The position numbers and the translations under genes were made by a program. The notes below the pieces were generated by a model. The model was not told where the DNA came from. It saw nothing but the letters and a program-made list of their open reading frames with translations, and did no database searches. A stretch of DNA of 64,000 bases, taken from positions 2,947,549 to 3,011,548 of the forward strand of contig OY759223.1 of assembly GCA_963662175.1 (NCBI GenBank), read 5' to 3'. Source of the DNA: Aradus depressus. Taxonomy: Eukaryota > Arthropoda > Insecta > Hemiptera > Aradidae. Shown in pieces: positions 1 through 8,462 of this stretch (positions within the stretch are counted from its first letter, which is position 1; each line of letters begins with the position of its first letter).

Positions 1-264
1 AAGGTTTCTCTCCCGTGTGTGTCAACATGTGTGTCTTCAAAGACCCCAAACGTTTGCAACTGTAGCTACACAACTTGCATTCAAACTGTTTTAACACATT
101 TCTTATCAAAGAAGTGGATTTATCCTGCGCTGTCGAAGGATTGTCGAGCTGTGGACGGACTGCTCTTATATGCCGCCAAACAATGTGCTTCCTAAGTCTG
201 CCTAGACTGACTGACATATAACCGCAGTGAAAACACTCCATCCAACCGGAGCCAACGTTATCAC
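1..264 (-). CDS. Gene 3, terminal zinc-finger exon (partial, runs off left edge)
   Basis: This is the 5' part of the large finger exon of a C2H2 zinc-finger gene; the rest lies outside the window. The exon opens after a TTTTAG acceptor (266-265) with a phase-1 start reading (G)GDNVGSGWMECFHC. An N-terminal finger C-x2-C-x12-H-x4-H follows, then a spacer of about 35 residues, then a first 28-residue finger CKLCSYSCKRLGSLKTH with a TGEKP linker. It is a close paralogue of the exon at 27130-28582; position 1 aligns to about 28322. C2H2 arrays of this kind usually bind DNA in the nucleus; no target can be read from one finger. The internal ATG at 241-239 is not taken as the start, because upstream exons A, B, C and MDPIS join it in frame. 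Confidence 0.75.
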
Positions 265-449
265 CTAAAACAGTTGGAAATCATTTATCAGCAATTACAA
301 AGGCAACAAAAGTAATCGGTGAATCAGCGGCAATGTACTTCCCCAGAACTAATCAATTAACGTTTCGCTCCACCTCCAAAACCAGTCGACCGTTTTCGCT
401 AATATTCAATATGTGACTTACATAGTGTCTCCTAAATCATTATATTAAA

Positions 450-640
450 TTTTGTGTCGATAAATTCATTACATAGTTTTAAGGGTTTATGAATTGAGCC
501 CCCCCCCCCCCCCCCCCTGAACCCCTCCCCCCCCCCTCCTTCATTTCTCCCGATATCATTAGAGTTTCACTTGAAATATGAAATTCATGTCGACATATTC
601 ATTACATTGGCAGTTGTTACAGTTTTTGAGTCAGTCCTCT
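450..640 (+). repeat. Degraded copy of the ~145-bp satellite monomer with expanded C tract
   Basis: Motifs such as TTCATTACATTGGCAGTTGTTA followed by a C-rich block match the monomer of the large array at the right end of the window (TTCATTACATCGGCAGTTATT then a C-rich block). The poly-C run differs in length from the equivalent tract in unit 2 (28818-28850). Confidence 0.6.
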
Positions 641-655
641 CCCCTTTGGCTGAAA

Positions 656-756
656 ATCGATAGGTTAGGTTAGGTTTTATGACTCATGCCCGGGCTTTAA
701 CAACGAGGTCATATCGCCTACTACCAGAGCGCTCTTTCGTCACTCTAATCGATAGG
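656..756 (-). mobile_element. Short SINE-like insertion with 9-bp target duplication
   Basis: ATCGATAGG occurs at 656-664 and again at 748-756, flanking about 83 bp that are absent at the equivalent place in unit 2 (about 28987, where ATAGATAGG runs straight into the following TGTTGTCC). Read on the minus strand, the insert ends in CCTAACCTAACC. A second copy without that tail lies at about 41760-41885. A perfect target duplication with a simple tail suggests retroposition. No clear Pol III A and B box pair was seen. Confidence 0.6.
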
Positions 757-1150
757 TGTTGTCCTACTGGGGTTTCGGTTACCTATAAAATATTGTGTTC
801 ATTCATTCTACCGGAAGTTATCGTGTTCATATTTGAATTGAGAGGTCGGAAAACATGAAATTCCGGTCAAAACCCCACATCGGTTTTTTGATTACATAAC
901 TTCCCCTATACTTCGTATAACTGCGGAAGGAAAATATGTCCAAAATATTGAGTTGTCGACATTTGTCTCTCATGGTAGCACATTTACTTCCAAAGAGATT
1001 GTTCCTATGGCGTACTCCTTGGGATAAAAGAAATATTCGAAATGTAAGTGTGCTTACATGCATTGTTTCCCCTGGTCCATAAATTGCTAGAAGGAGAGCG
1101 CAAGAAAGATACAAAATGGAAATAGCTATAGTTCAGAATACGTCACTCAC

Positions 1151-1237
1151 TGAATTCATCGTCTATCAGCAGTTCGGGCTCTTCTTCAATTAGAATTTTT
1201 CGCTCTTGTTTGACTTGGGTATTTCCTTTCATGAAAT
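1151..1237 (-). CDS. Gene 3 cassette exon A (psi-K-x-E motif)
   Basis: This 87-nt exon has an AG acceptor (TTTTCAG) and a GTGAGT donor and is phase 1 at both ends. It encodes DFMKGNTQVKQERKILIEEE followed by PELLIDDEF. VKQE fits the SUMO consensus psi-K-x-E. The second motif, IKEE in the paralogous exon of Gene 4 (29424-29510), is IEEE here, so its lysine is lost. Acidic residues follow. The exon lies upstream of the finger exon in Gene 3 and is too short for ordinary ORF calling. The model rests on splice-site and frame conservation between paralogues, not on transcript data. Confidence 0.72.
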
Positions 1238-2097
1238 CTGAAAATAATAAAAAATTTAAAAAAGTGAAAATTAGATGAACCCTGCACAATACTCTGAACT
1301 CATTCCTAGAATAATTCATTTGAAGCAGATAGAACTGCGAAGCAACATTTTGACTTCCCGGCTGAGATAATAATAGGAGTTAATCTGATTGTATACAAGC
1401 GATGAGACGGACATACACAAGGAGGGTCAGTAGAAGTGCTTTATATACTATTCATGTTTCGCTTGCATTAGATGCTTTCCGCATTTGTTTTAGACACGTT
1501 CTGACCAGGATTCGAACTCCACTGTGAAGGGTAATGGCGGCCATAAGTGGGCCTTGGAATTTAATTTATATTGCAAAGAAATTAACCTCCGTGAAGTCGG
1601 CATCGTTTGAATTGTACTGTTGAGAAAGATTTGAAGAAAAGAAAAAAAAAAACTATAAGTGCGCAAAAAACAAGAAAATGTTTTATAATTTACATAAAGT
1701 TTTTCGAATTTTTGAAATTAAAAAACACTGACATTTCATTCGCATTTTGTGCCAGCTAGTTCCGCACACAGCACGTCAATCTAACTTTCCGTCTCGGAGA
1801 AAAAAAATAAAAACAAGAAAAAGTTTAAAAAATCTAGCTATTTGTACTAGAATAGGACTATTAGTTCAGAAGTGGGATATCTCAGAATTATTGATTATTG
1901 AAAAAAACGCATTTGAAAGTTTCGTTCGCTTCCTAAAAAGTAGCTTCTGAAGTGTTTGTTTCCGTTTCATATTTCAGGAATGCAACTATATTTATGAAAC
2001 AGCATCATTTACCTCTTGAAATTTTTTATTTTTTCTTATATTTTTAGCAAGTTTTCCGATCTGTCACGATACTGAAATAGAATACTAAATGAAATCT
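1238..2097. other. Gene 3 intron B-A, distal part
   Basis: No gene seen. It aligns with 29511-30173 and 31036-31245 of unit 2. The small ORF at 1747-1950 is not supported: its counterpart at 30028 is disrupted by an insertion. Confidence 0.6.
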
Positions 2098-5000
2098 TAT
2101 TTTTTTTTTCTTCAGAAGAAGCCTTGGATTGCAGCAACATCACCCAGTCTACGTTTAGTTAAAGCTCGGGGATCAAGGGGTTACTATTTTACATTGCCTG
2201 TTTCTGCTCCCGCCAGGAGCCAACGAATCGGCAGAACATGGGGTAGTCTGTTTCCGTCACCATCTGCCGTAGATCCAGTCCCAAATATGATCTTGTCCCA
2301 TGAATCAACTCCACCCTAGCTTGGTCGTACAGCGGACATTCGAGAACCACATGTTCTGCAGTCTCGATACCGCCCCACGAACTGTTCGGGGTGTTCTTCC
2401 TGTGAAAGAAGAACAGCTTGGAGTTGAAATCACCATGACCTGATAATATTTGAGACGTCCAGTGATAAGGCTGTACCCCCATGTTGAGTCAAGGCGTACA
2501 CGGACGTCCAGGAAGTATGCGTACGTCGTTCGGTCATCGTGACCAACGTTGTTGCCTTTTTTCCAGAATCCAATTCTGGACAATGTCTTTGCAGCGCACT
2601 GGTCTGGACTGTCCGCGCATCTCTTCCTTTAGGGCTAGACGTAAGGGCTCATCAATATCTGCTCCTAAGGGCATGTTGCGTCTACAGAAATACGAAGCGA
2701 CAGCCCCATCCAAGATCAAGTCAATGGGGGCGGCTCCCGCTAGTACCTGTAGCGCAGCCGTAGAGACAGTACCATAAGCCCTTGTAACTCTTAAAACGGC
2801 TGCTCTCTGGGCTTGCGTCAGAATCGTACGCTGCCGATTCGTGGGGCGATGCCACCAACCTGCAGCAGCGTACCTTGCTACAGCCACGAATACCCCTTTG
2901 TAGATGGTCCTACACGCGGAATAGTCGAGGCCCCACGTCGCGCGGGCTTGGTGACTCAGGGCGTTGAACGTAACTATCGTATTTTCTTTAATGGCAACAA
3001 CGTGGGGCGTCACTTTCAGGCCTCGTGTGATCCACACCCCAAGGTACGTTATCACAGCTGGGCATTCAATGTGCCGCCCATGGACTGTCAAAACCAGGGG
3101 CTGTCGACCATCGGGTCTCCCCCTCATCAGTAAGGCCGAGGTCTTACTCGGTGAGAGCCAGCTTATTGGCGCAGCATCAGCTGCCTATATCGTCTATTGC
3201 AGTTTGCGCGCGAAGGGTAAGGTTGGCATGACTATCAGCCTGAACTGTAACCTCGAGATCGTCGACATAGGCGATTGCCTTATGCCCACGGTTCTCGAGG
3301 TCACGTAGCAACCCGTCAAAGAGTATATTCCACAGGGTTGGTTCGAAAATCCGAGCCCTGAGGACAGCCTCTAGTGACATCCACTGTAGTACAAGTATAC
3401 AGCTGGCTTATGGTGGTGGATCGATCAATGAGGAAGCTAGAGATCAGCGCAAATAAATGCCTAGGCAATTCCATAGTCCGCAGTCTCAGGATGGCTGACC
3501 ACCAGGCGCAATCGAAGGCCGACGCAATATCGAAGAAAACGCAGAGGGCATATTTGCCTTCGCGTTCTTCTACGTCTGCTCTCAGCATCCTCAATGCGTC
3601 CTCGGCAGATCTACCCCTCATGCAGCCAAATTGCCTATGGGATACTAAGGCGTGTACCTGCGTTTGAATTCCATTGAAAATAAGGGTCTCCAGTACTTTC
3701 CCAAAGACGGGGAGCAGGCTGATTGATCTATAGCTCTTTGCCAAGGAGAGGTCCCTGTCCCCGGGCTTAACAAAGGTGCATATTAGGGCACGCTTCCAAG
3801 CGCCCGGGAAAAGGCCTCGCCTTAGACAAGCGTTGAACAGATGTAGAAGATCTGTCTTGATGGTCGGGAATGCTTTCTTGATTATAGCGGCGTCGATGAG
3901 ATCGTTCCCAGGGGCGCCGCCACTCTTCTGTTTCCCAACCGCCAAGAGCAGATCGAGCTCGTCCCAGTCAGGTGCATTTTCCGTCTCTGGCAGGATACGG
4001 GCAGCGCGTGTGATATCGCGTTGGCCGGGCGAATCCTGTGCCGGATCGTCAGCGGGAAAGGCCTCTTCCAGGAATAACCTGTTCGTCTCCGCTAGGGACA
4101 TTGCTTGCAAGTGGGCCGTCCCTGATGGAGGCTACAGGTGGAATTGGTTTGAGCCTCCCAGTGACGACACGGTAAGGTATTCCCCACGGGTTCCTACTGC
4201 TTTCTTCCTCAACAAAACTTCTCCAACTCTCCCTTTTTTGCGGTCTCGACTCTCCTGCCATACGCCCTGCTGAGCTGCCGGTACTCCTCCCTTCGCGCCT
4301 CCCTTTGGACTGGGTCTCGGCACCGCTGGTACCTCCGCCTGGCACGATAAACGGTCCTCAGGGTAAGATCTTTGCTCCACACCAGGGTACCTTCTTAACC
4401 CGGTGGACCTTCTTGGGGATGGTCTCGTCAGCAGCTCGAAGTAATAAATTACTGAGTTTGCCGACCTCATCCTCAATCTGGTCATCCGGGTTCGAACTTC
4501 TGAGACCTTCCCATTCTTCATGGAGGGGGCTACAGGAGTAGGCAGCAACGGCGGTAACAAAGGCGTCAGATATTGTTTTGCGTGTAGCGTAACGGGGGTC
4601 TTTTGGGCCTGGTTGTGGGAAGGCGGTTGTCAAAGAGCAAAACGTCTAGTACGCTGTGGTCGCTAGACGTGACCTCTCGGACACACCAACTGCCCACAGC
4701 TGGGTACAGTCCACTCTACACCAGTGTTACATCGATGTGAGAGTGTTCTCGGGAGCCGTGAAATGTAGGCGGTGAGGATGGGTCGTTGACTATGCACAGG
4801 TCATGGCGGGCGATCAGCTCCAATGACCTGTCGCCCCGGCGGTCAGTTCGAACCGATCCCCAAGAGACACACCAGGAGTTCACGTCAGCCAGAACTATGA
4901 GGTTGCGTCCTGTGAGGGCATTCAATACTAGATCCAGATGACCCAGCTGTTGTTCTATGTTCTCAGACGGAGGGAAGATCATATAGCAGCTGGCGTTGGC

Positions 5001-5276
5001 GTGCCTGATAAAAGCCACACCAATGTGGCTGGTGGACAGATGGTGGAGCGCCATCACATCCACCTGGGAGCCGGTCACCACGATTGCGGCCATTGGCCGT
5101 TCGTCGTTCCAGGCGCCTGTAATTATTCTGTGGCTAGTACCTAGGCCTGCCACGCTACCTCGAACACAGTAGGGTTCCTGGAGGGCTACCACTTGGACAT
5201 TCTCCGTAGGCACAAGTTGTCGTACTTCCTCAGCCACAATCCGGCGCCTATTCATATTGAGCTGCAGTAAACGAAG
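2098..5276 (-). pseudogene. R1-clade non-LTR retrotransposon (LINE), broken, 5'-truncated
   Basis: Reading on the minus strand, 5255-4716 encodes an APE-type endonuclease. It starts MNRRRIVAEEVRQLVP and includes VALQEPY, ADVNSW and DRRGD. Reverse transcriptase follows in several frames: YRSISLLP and FFDIASAFD in 4110-3316, AYVDD in 3380-3177, and the C-terminal region in 3127-2534 and 2482-2189, where the terminal Cys-His knuckle is damaged. Multiple frameshifts and stops make it inactive. A T-run at about 2098-2110 is the poly(A) tail read on the plus strand. Unit 2 preserves the empty site (about 31246), so the copy inserted into the B-A intron of Gene 3 after, or on only one side of, the duplication. 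It is a relative of 43740-46969 with a different 3' UTR. Confidence 0.85.
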
Positions 5277-5477
5277 GTAATTTCCTTAAATGTCCCTGTA
5301 CTGAAGGTCAATCTACCTTTCCGTCAGAGCCGCCGATCATGTCAATAGTCCGTCACTATAGCTCGCACACCCCAAAAATGTATAAGTTTGGCATAGTGAC
5401 GCAGAAATTAACATAACACAGAGGGACACTGTGGAGAAGAAGGAGGTATGCTATAGTTTAGAGTAGAACAGACTTAC

Positions 5478-5549
5478 CGAATTGAAAATCTATCTGTAGC
5501 TCTGGTTCTTCTTTGATAGAGACCTGTATTTCCTCCTTGACGTGGAAGT
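5478..5549 (-). CDS. Gene 3 cassette exon B (two psi-K-x-E motifs)
   Basis: This 72-nt exon has a GCAG acceptor and a GGTAAG donor and is phase 1-1. It encodes DFHVKEEIQVSIKEEPELQI then DFQFG. Both VKEE and IKEE fit the SUMO-attachment consensus, and the second is followed by P and acidic residues. Its paralogue in Gene 4 is at 31489-31560 and differs at one residue in the second half (Q to E). As a symmetric phase-1 exon it can be included or skipped without changing the frame of the finger exon. Confidence 0.75.
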
Positions 5550-6315
5550 CTGCAAATTAAAAAAAAATAATGTCGTCATGAAACAGAAAATGTCACTTGG
5601 GAGCACAAACAGTCCCATAAAGATGGATCGTTGCAGGTACAAGTTAAATGGACCACCAAAAATCGGCCTTTCATTGTGTAATGGTTGTTCCCTCTATAAC
5701 TCGCAGTGGAAACCGAGAACAGACATCAAAAACACTTGAGGGCGGAAATTCCAGTTACTGGACAAAAACCCTCGTGAAATCCCTATATTTCCGATTAGGA
5801 AAAGTCTGGAGTCCAGATGATCGCCACTTCTGCTGGGAAAGGGGTGAGAGAGAGAAAATAAGAAAAATAGTTATAAAAGAAAAACGTGGAAATATAATCT
5901 TCAAATAAACTCAAAAATCACTTCAAAATAACTAATAGACTGGTGAAATATCTAATACAAAGGATCCCCTCTAAAGAATAATATATATATATAATAATTT
6001 CAAATATACTTCATTTACAATATACAGCACCTGGTATGTTCGCTCTCTGTGGAGGCAAGTTGGTCTCTCTCTAGTAGCTCGACTAGGAATCGAATGTCTC
6101 TCTAAGTTGATTGATGGCTTAACCTAGGAGTTGAGCGCTCCCGGTGTACAACCGTTCAATCAACATAGGTACATTTCCGAACGACTATCGATAAATGAGA
6201 TGGGGTGAGTTCCATATGTGAACCATATATGTAACTTCGTTACAATTGTTGACATTTGAAAATAGATATAGTCATAGGAAGACGTTTGCAATAGTTTAGA
6301 GTACATCACACTTAC
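5550..6315. other. Gene 3 intron C-B
   Basis: No gene seen. The overlapping ORFs at 5542-5739 and 5648-5908 have no recognisable domains. About 5940-6240 has no match that I could find elsewhere in the window. Confidence 0.5.
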
Positions 6316-6381
6316 TAAATTCCCAATCAATCAGCAGCTCTTCTTTGATAAGAACTGTTTGTTCTTTTTTCACCTGGAAAA
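6316..6381 (-). CDS. Gene 3 cassette exon C (two psi-K-x-E motifs)
   Basis: This 66-nt phase 1-1 exon has a TTTTCAG acceptor and an A|GTAAGT donor. It encodes a product like FQVKKEQTVLIKEELLIDWE. VKKE and IKEE fit the SUMO consensus. Two details differ from the copies at 8299-8364 and 32554-32619. The base after the acceptor is T, so the first residue becomes V instead of D. The last exon base is A instead of G, which weakens the donor and gives Ser instead of Gly at the junction. The 51-bp donor duplication seen beside the other two copies is absent. Confidence 0.7.
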
Positions 6382-6801
6382 CTGAAAATGCAAAAAAATT
6401 AAAGTAAAAAACGGCTAATTGAACTGAGAACGCTAGTAACCATACATTCAACTGAGGGCCAGAACAATATCAAGGCAAAGTTGACATTTTTTTATTCCAA
6501 TTTGCTTTTTAACGTACATAAATTATTTGTTTTTAACCTCGGGGTTTTCATGAAGATAATTTCTAGTAACACTAACTTAACAATTGTATTAATCAAAATG
6601 AACAACCCAAATGCAGGGTAATATAGTTAAATAATAATAAAACTGTTTCTCATATTTGTTACCACAGTTATCCATGCAAATCTTTCTCTTGCAAATAAAA
6701 TACGTCTTTCTCTGTACTCCGAATATATTCTATTTCATTGAAACTATAAAAATACCTGGATGCGATAACCATTCTCAATACCTTTATAAATAAGTAATTA
6801 C

Positions 6802-6817
6802 CTGAAATAGGATCCAT
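6802..6817 (-). CDS. Gene 3 exon 1 (start codon, MDPIS)
   Basis: ATG GAT CCT ATT TCA G is followed by GTAATTAC, a phase-1 donor. The same tiny start exon recurs at 7258-7273 (MDHIS), 33902-33917 (MDHIS) and 36611-36626 (MDNVS), always just upstream of cassette exons. The conserved ATG, donor and phase are the evidence. No transcript data are available here. Confidence 0.65.
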
Positions 6818-7257
6818 CAAGAAACAAATAACAACACAATAAGACAATAACAACCAACTGGGATCAGAAGGAATTTGATAATTTAGTATCGACTTTGGGG
6901 CGTCATAGAAGATATATTTATACTATTAAAAGTAATAAGATGCTCTCCTTCTAAACCTAATAGCCGAAGAAGAAATATAGAATACAGGTGGCTATTGTAG
7001 CACCGATTATATATATTTTCTGAAATAACATTTATACAGCAATTTCGGTAGATTGCCAATAGTCCAAAATATGTAAATACAAAACTATAATGTTAAGTGT
7101 TTCTAATTACTTTTAATAGTATAAAGATATCTTCTCAAAATTACATATTACTATCGACTATGACGCCCCAAAGTCGATACTAAATTATCAAATTCCTTCT
7201 GATCCCAGTTGGTTGTTATTGTCGTATTTCTTTTTTCGTGTAGTTACTTGTTTCGTG
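6818..7257. promoter_or_regulatory. Shared divergent promoter region, palindromic
   Basis: The start codons of Gene 3 (minus) and Gene 1 (plus) are about 440 bp apart and point away from each other. The space contains a perfect 66-bp inverted repeat (6843-6908 and 7158-7223) around a 249-bp spacer. The conserved block on each arm includes CTATGACGCCCCAAAGTCGA and TTCCTTCTGATCCCAGTTGG. A diverged relative precedes Gene 2 (about 36490-36560). TCGATA-containing segments resemble half of the insect DRE element, but that is only suggestive. Transcription start sites are not determined. Confidence 0.55.
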
Positions 7258-7273
7258 ATGGATCATATTTCAG
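7258..7273 (+). CDS. Gene 1 exon 1 (start codon, MDHIS)
   Basis: ATG GAT CAT ATT TCA G precedes GTAATTAC. The 16 nt are identical to exon 1 of Gene 4 on the minus strand and differ at two bases from Gene 2. Joining 16 + 66 + 63 + 1592 nt (exons 1, C, D, fingers) gives 1737 nt, exactly 579 codons including the stop. Confidence 0.65.
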
Positions 7274-8298
7274 GTAATTACTTATTTATAAAGGTATTGT
7301 GAATAGTTATCGCATCCAGGTTTTTTTATAGTTTCAATGAAATAGAATATTTTCGGAGTGTATGTATAAAGAAAGACGGTAACCTCTCTATTTAGGATTT
7401 GCATGGACAGATGTGGTAAGAAATATGATTTATCAACAATATGTTATCAACTGCTTTAGCATCTTCAGGTTTTTTTATAGTTTCAATGAAATAGAATATT
7501 TCCTGAGAGTATGTACAGAGAAAGACAGTAACCTCTCTATTTGAGATTTGCATAGACAACTGTAGTAAGAAATATGATTCCTCAACAATATGTTATCAAT
7601 TGCTTTAGCATCTCTAACGGAATTCCCAAATTGATCCCGGGGCGTGATCCCAAAATAATGGAATAAATGATATGCTTCTCTTCGTTCAGATTTTGTGATT
7701 TCTTCCCTGAGGCCATTAGCGCCAGCACAACTAACATTTTAGTACACAGGTGACATAATGTGACTACGTCTATCCCCTGGATGGGTCCAACGGGCAGAGT
7801 GGGGGAGCATCCTGTCCACCGCACCTCCGTTCTTGTGCTAGTGTGGTTCTCTTCCAGCCTCCAGGGGAGAGCCTATATCCCGGGGTTAGCTATTCCTCTA
7901 CAGTTCGGGGTTTCACAAGAATTGCATCAGCTGGGATGTGTAGGTGTTTCAGGGGATATAAAATGAATCATGTTGCGTTATGGCACACCCTGTCTGAGTT
8001 ATTTGAAAAATAAATATAATAATTGTATTTACTTTATAACTGATCTGTCTATTTTTTATACATCTAGAAACTGGAAGGAACATGCAGCGAGCCGGGGGTA
8101 GGTAGGGCGTAGTCCTGAGTTTGACACCGGAAGGCCGAATTGTCGGAGCCTCTAGTATAATATAATGATATCCACTGTTGTTCGTGTGGCGTTATGTGTC
8201 TGTTCCCTCCACCAGCTGTTTGGTTTCAGTGCAATGTTGGGGCAACATTTTCTCAGTTCAATTAACCGTTTTTTACTTTAATTTTTTTGCATTTTCAG
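7274..8298. other. Gene 1 intron 1, with internal tandem duplication
   Basis: No gene seen. A segment of about 150 bp is tandemly duplicated (about 7321-7470 and 7471-7620; both copies contain ATAGTTTCAATGAAATAGAA). From about 7615 to 8290 it is the reverse complement of Gene 4 intron 1 (about 32640-33710, with indels). The ORF at 7760-7966 recurs at 32953-33159 on the other strand only because the intron is duplicated. Confidence 0.65.
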
Positions 8299-8364
8299 AT
8301 TTCCAGGTGAAAAAAGAACAAACAGTTCTTATCAAAGAAGAGCTGCTGATAGATTGGGAATTTG
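8299..8364 (+). CDS. Gene 1 cassette exon C (two psi-K-x-E motifs)
   Basis: This 66-nt exon has a TTTTCAG acceptor and a G|GTAAGT donor and is phase 1-1. It encodes DFQVKKEQTVLIKEELLIDW then EFG. VKKE and IKEE fit the SUMO consensus. It is nearly identical to exon C of Gene 4 (32554-32619; D to G in one residue). The next intron holds the 7.1-kb 37-bp satellite, so splicing to exon D needs an intron of about 8.7 kb, which is possible in insects but unproven. Confidence 0.7.
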
Positions 8365-8459
8365 GTAAGTGTGATGTACTTTAAACTATTGCAAACGTCT
8401 TCCTATGATTATTTGGTAAGTGTGATGTACTCTAAACTAAAGCAAACATCTTCCTATGA
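8365..8459 (+). repeat. 51-bp tandem duplication carrying a second splice donor
   Basis: The end of exon C and its donor TTTGGTAAGTGTGATGTACT recur 51 bp downstream (second donor GT at 8416). Gene 4 carries the same duplication beside its exon C (about 32455-32553) and Gene 3 does not. Use of the second donor would keep frame length (51 nt) but adds an in-frame TAA, so it would truncate the protein. Confidence 0.7.
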
Positions 8460-8462
8460 CTA

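Larger units (their letters stand above)
265..1150. other. Gene 3 intron between exon A and the finger exon
   Basis: No gene seen. It aligns with 28583-29423 in unit 2. It contains a degraded copy of the ~145-bp repeat found at 52685-64000 (about 450-640), including a poly-C tract at about 499-541. It also carries a short insertion absent from unit 2 (656-756). The ORF at 827-1114 has no conserved features and looks like chance. Confidence 0.6.

Noticed and set aside
875..905. loxP-like segment (TATACTTCGTATA)
   Set aside because: Only part of one arm resembles loxP, there is no proper spacer and inverted arm, and the segment belongs to an interspersed repeat also at 41531.
4305..4541. Plus-strand ORFs across the two LINEs (for example 2964-3308, 3776-4273, 45288-46055)
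   Set aside because: They are antisense shadows of the reverse transcriptase and endonuclease on the minus strand.
7760..7966. ORF conserved between 7760-7966 and 32953-33159
   Set aside because: It sits in a duplicated intron, has no domain, and its end differs by substitutions; sharing is explained by segmental duplication.
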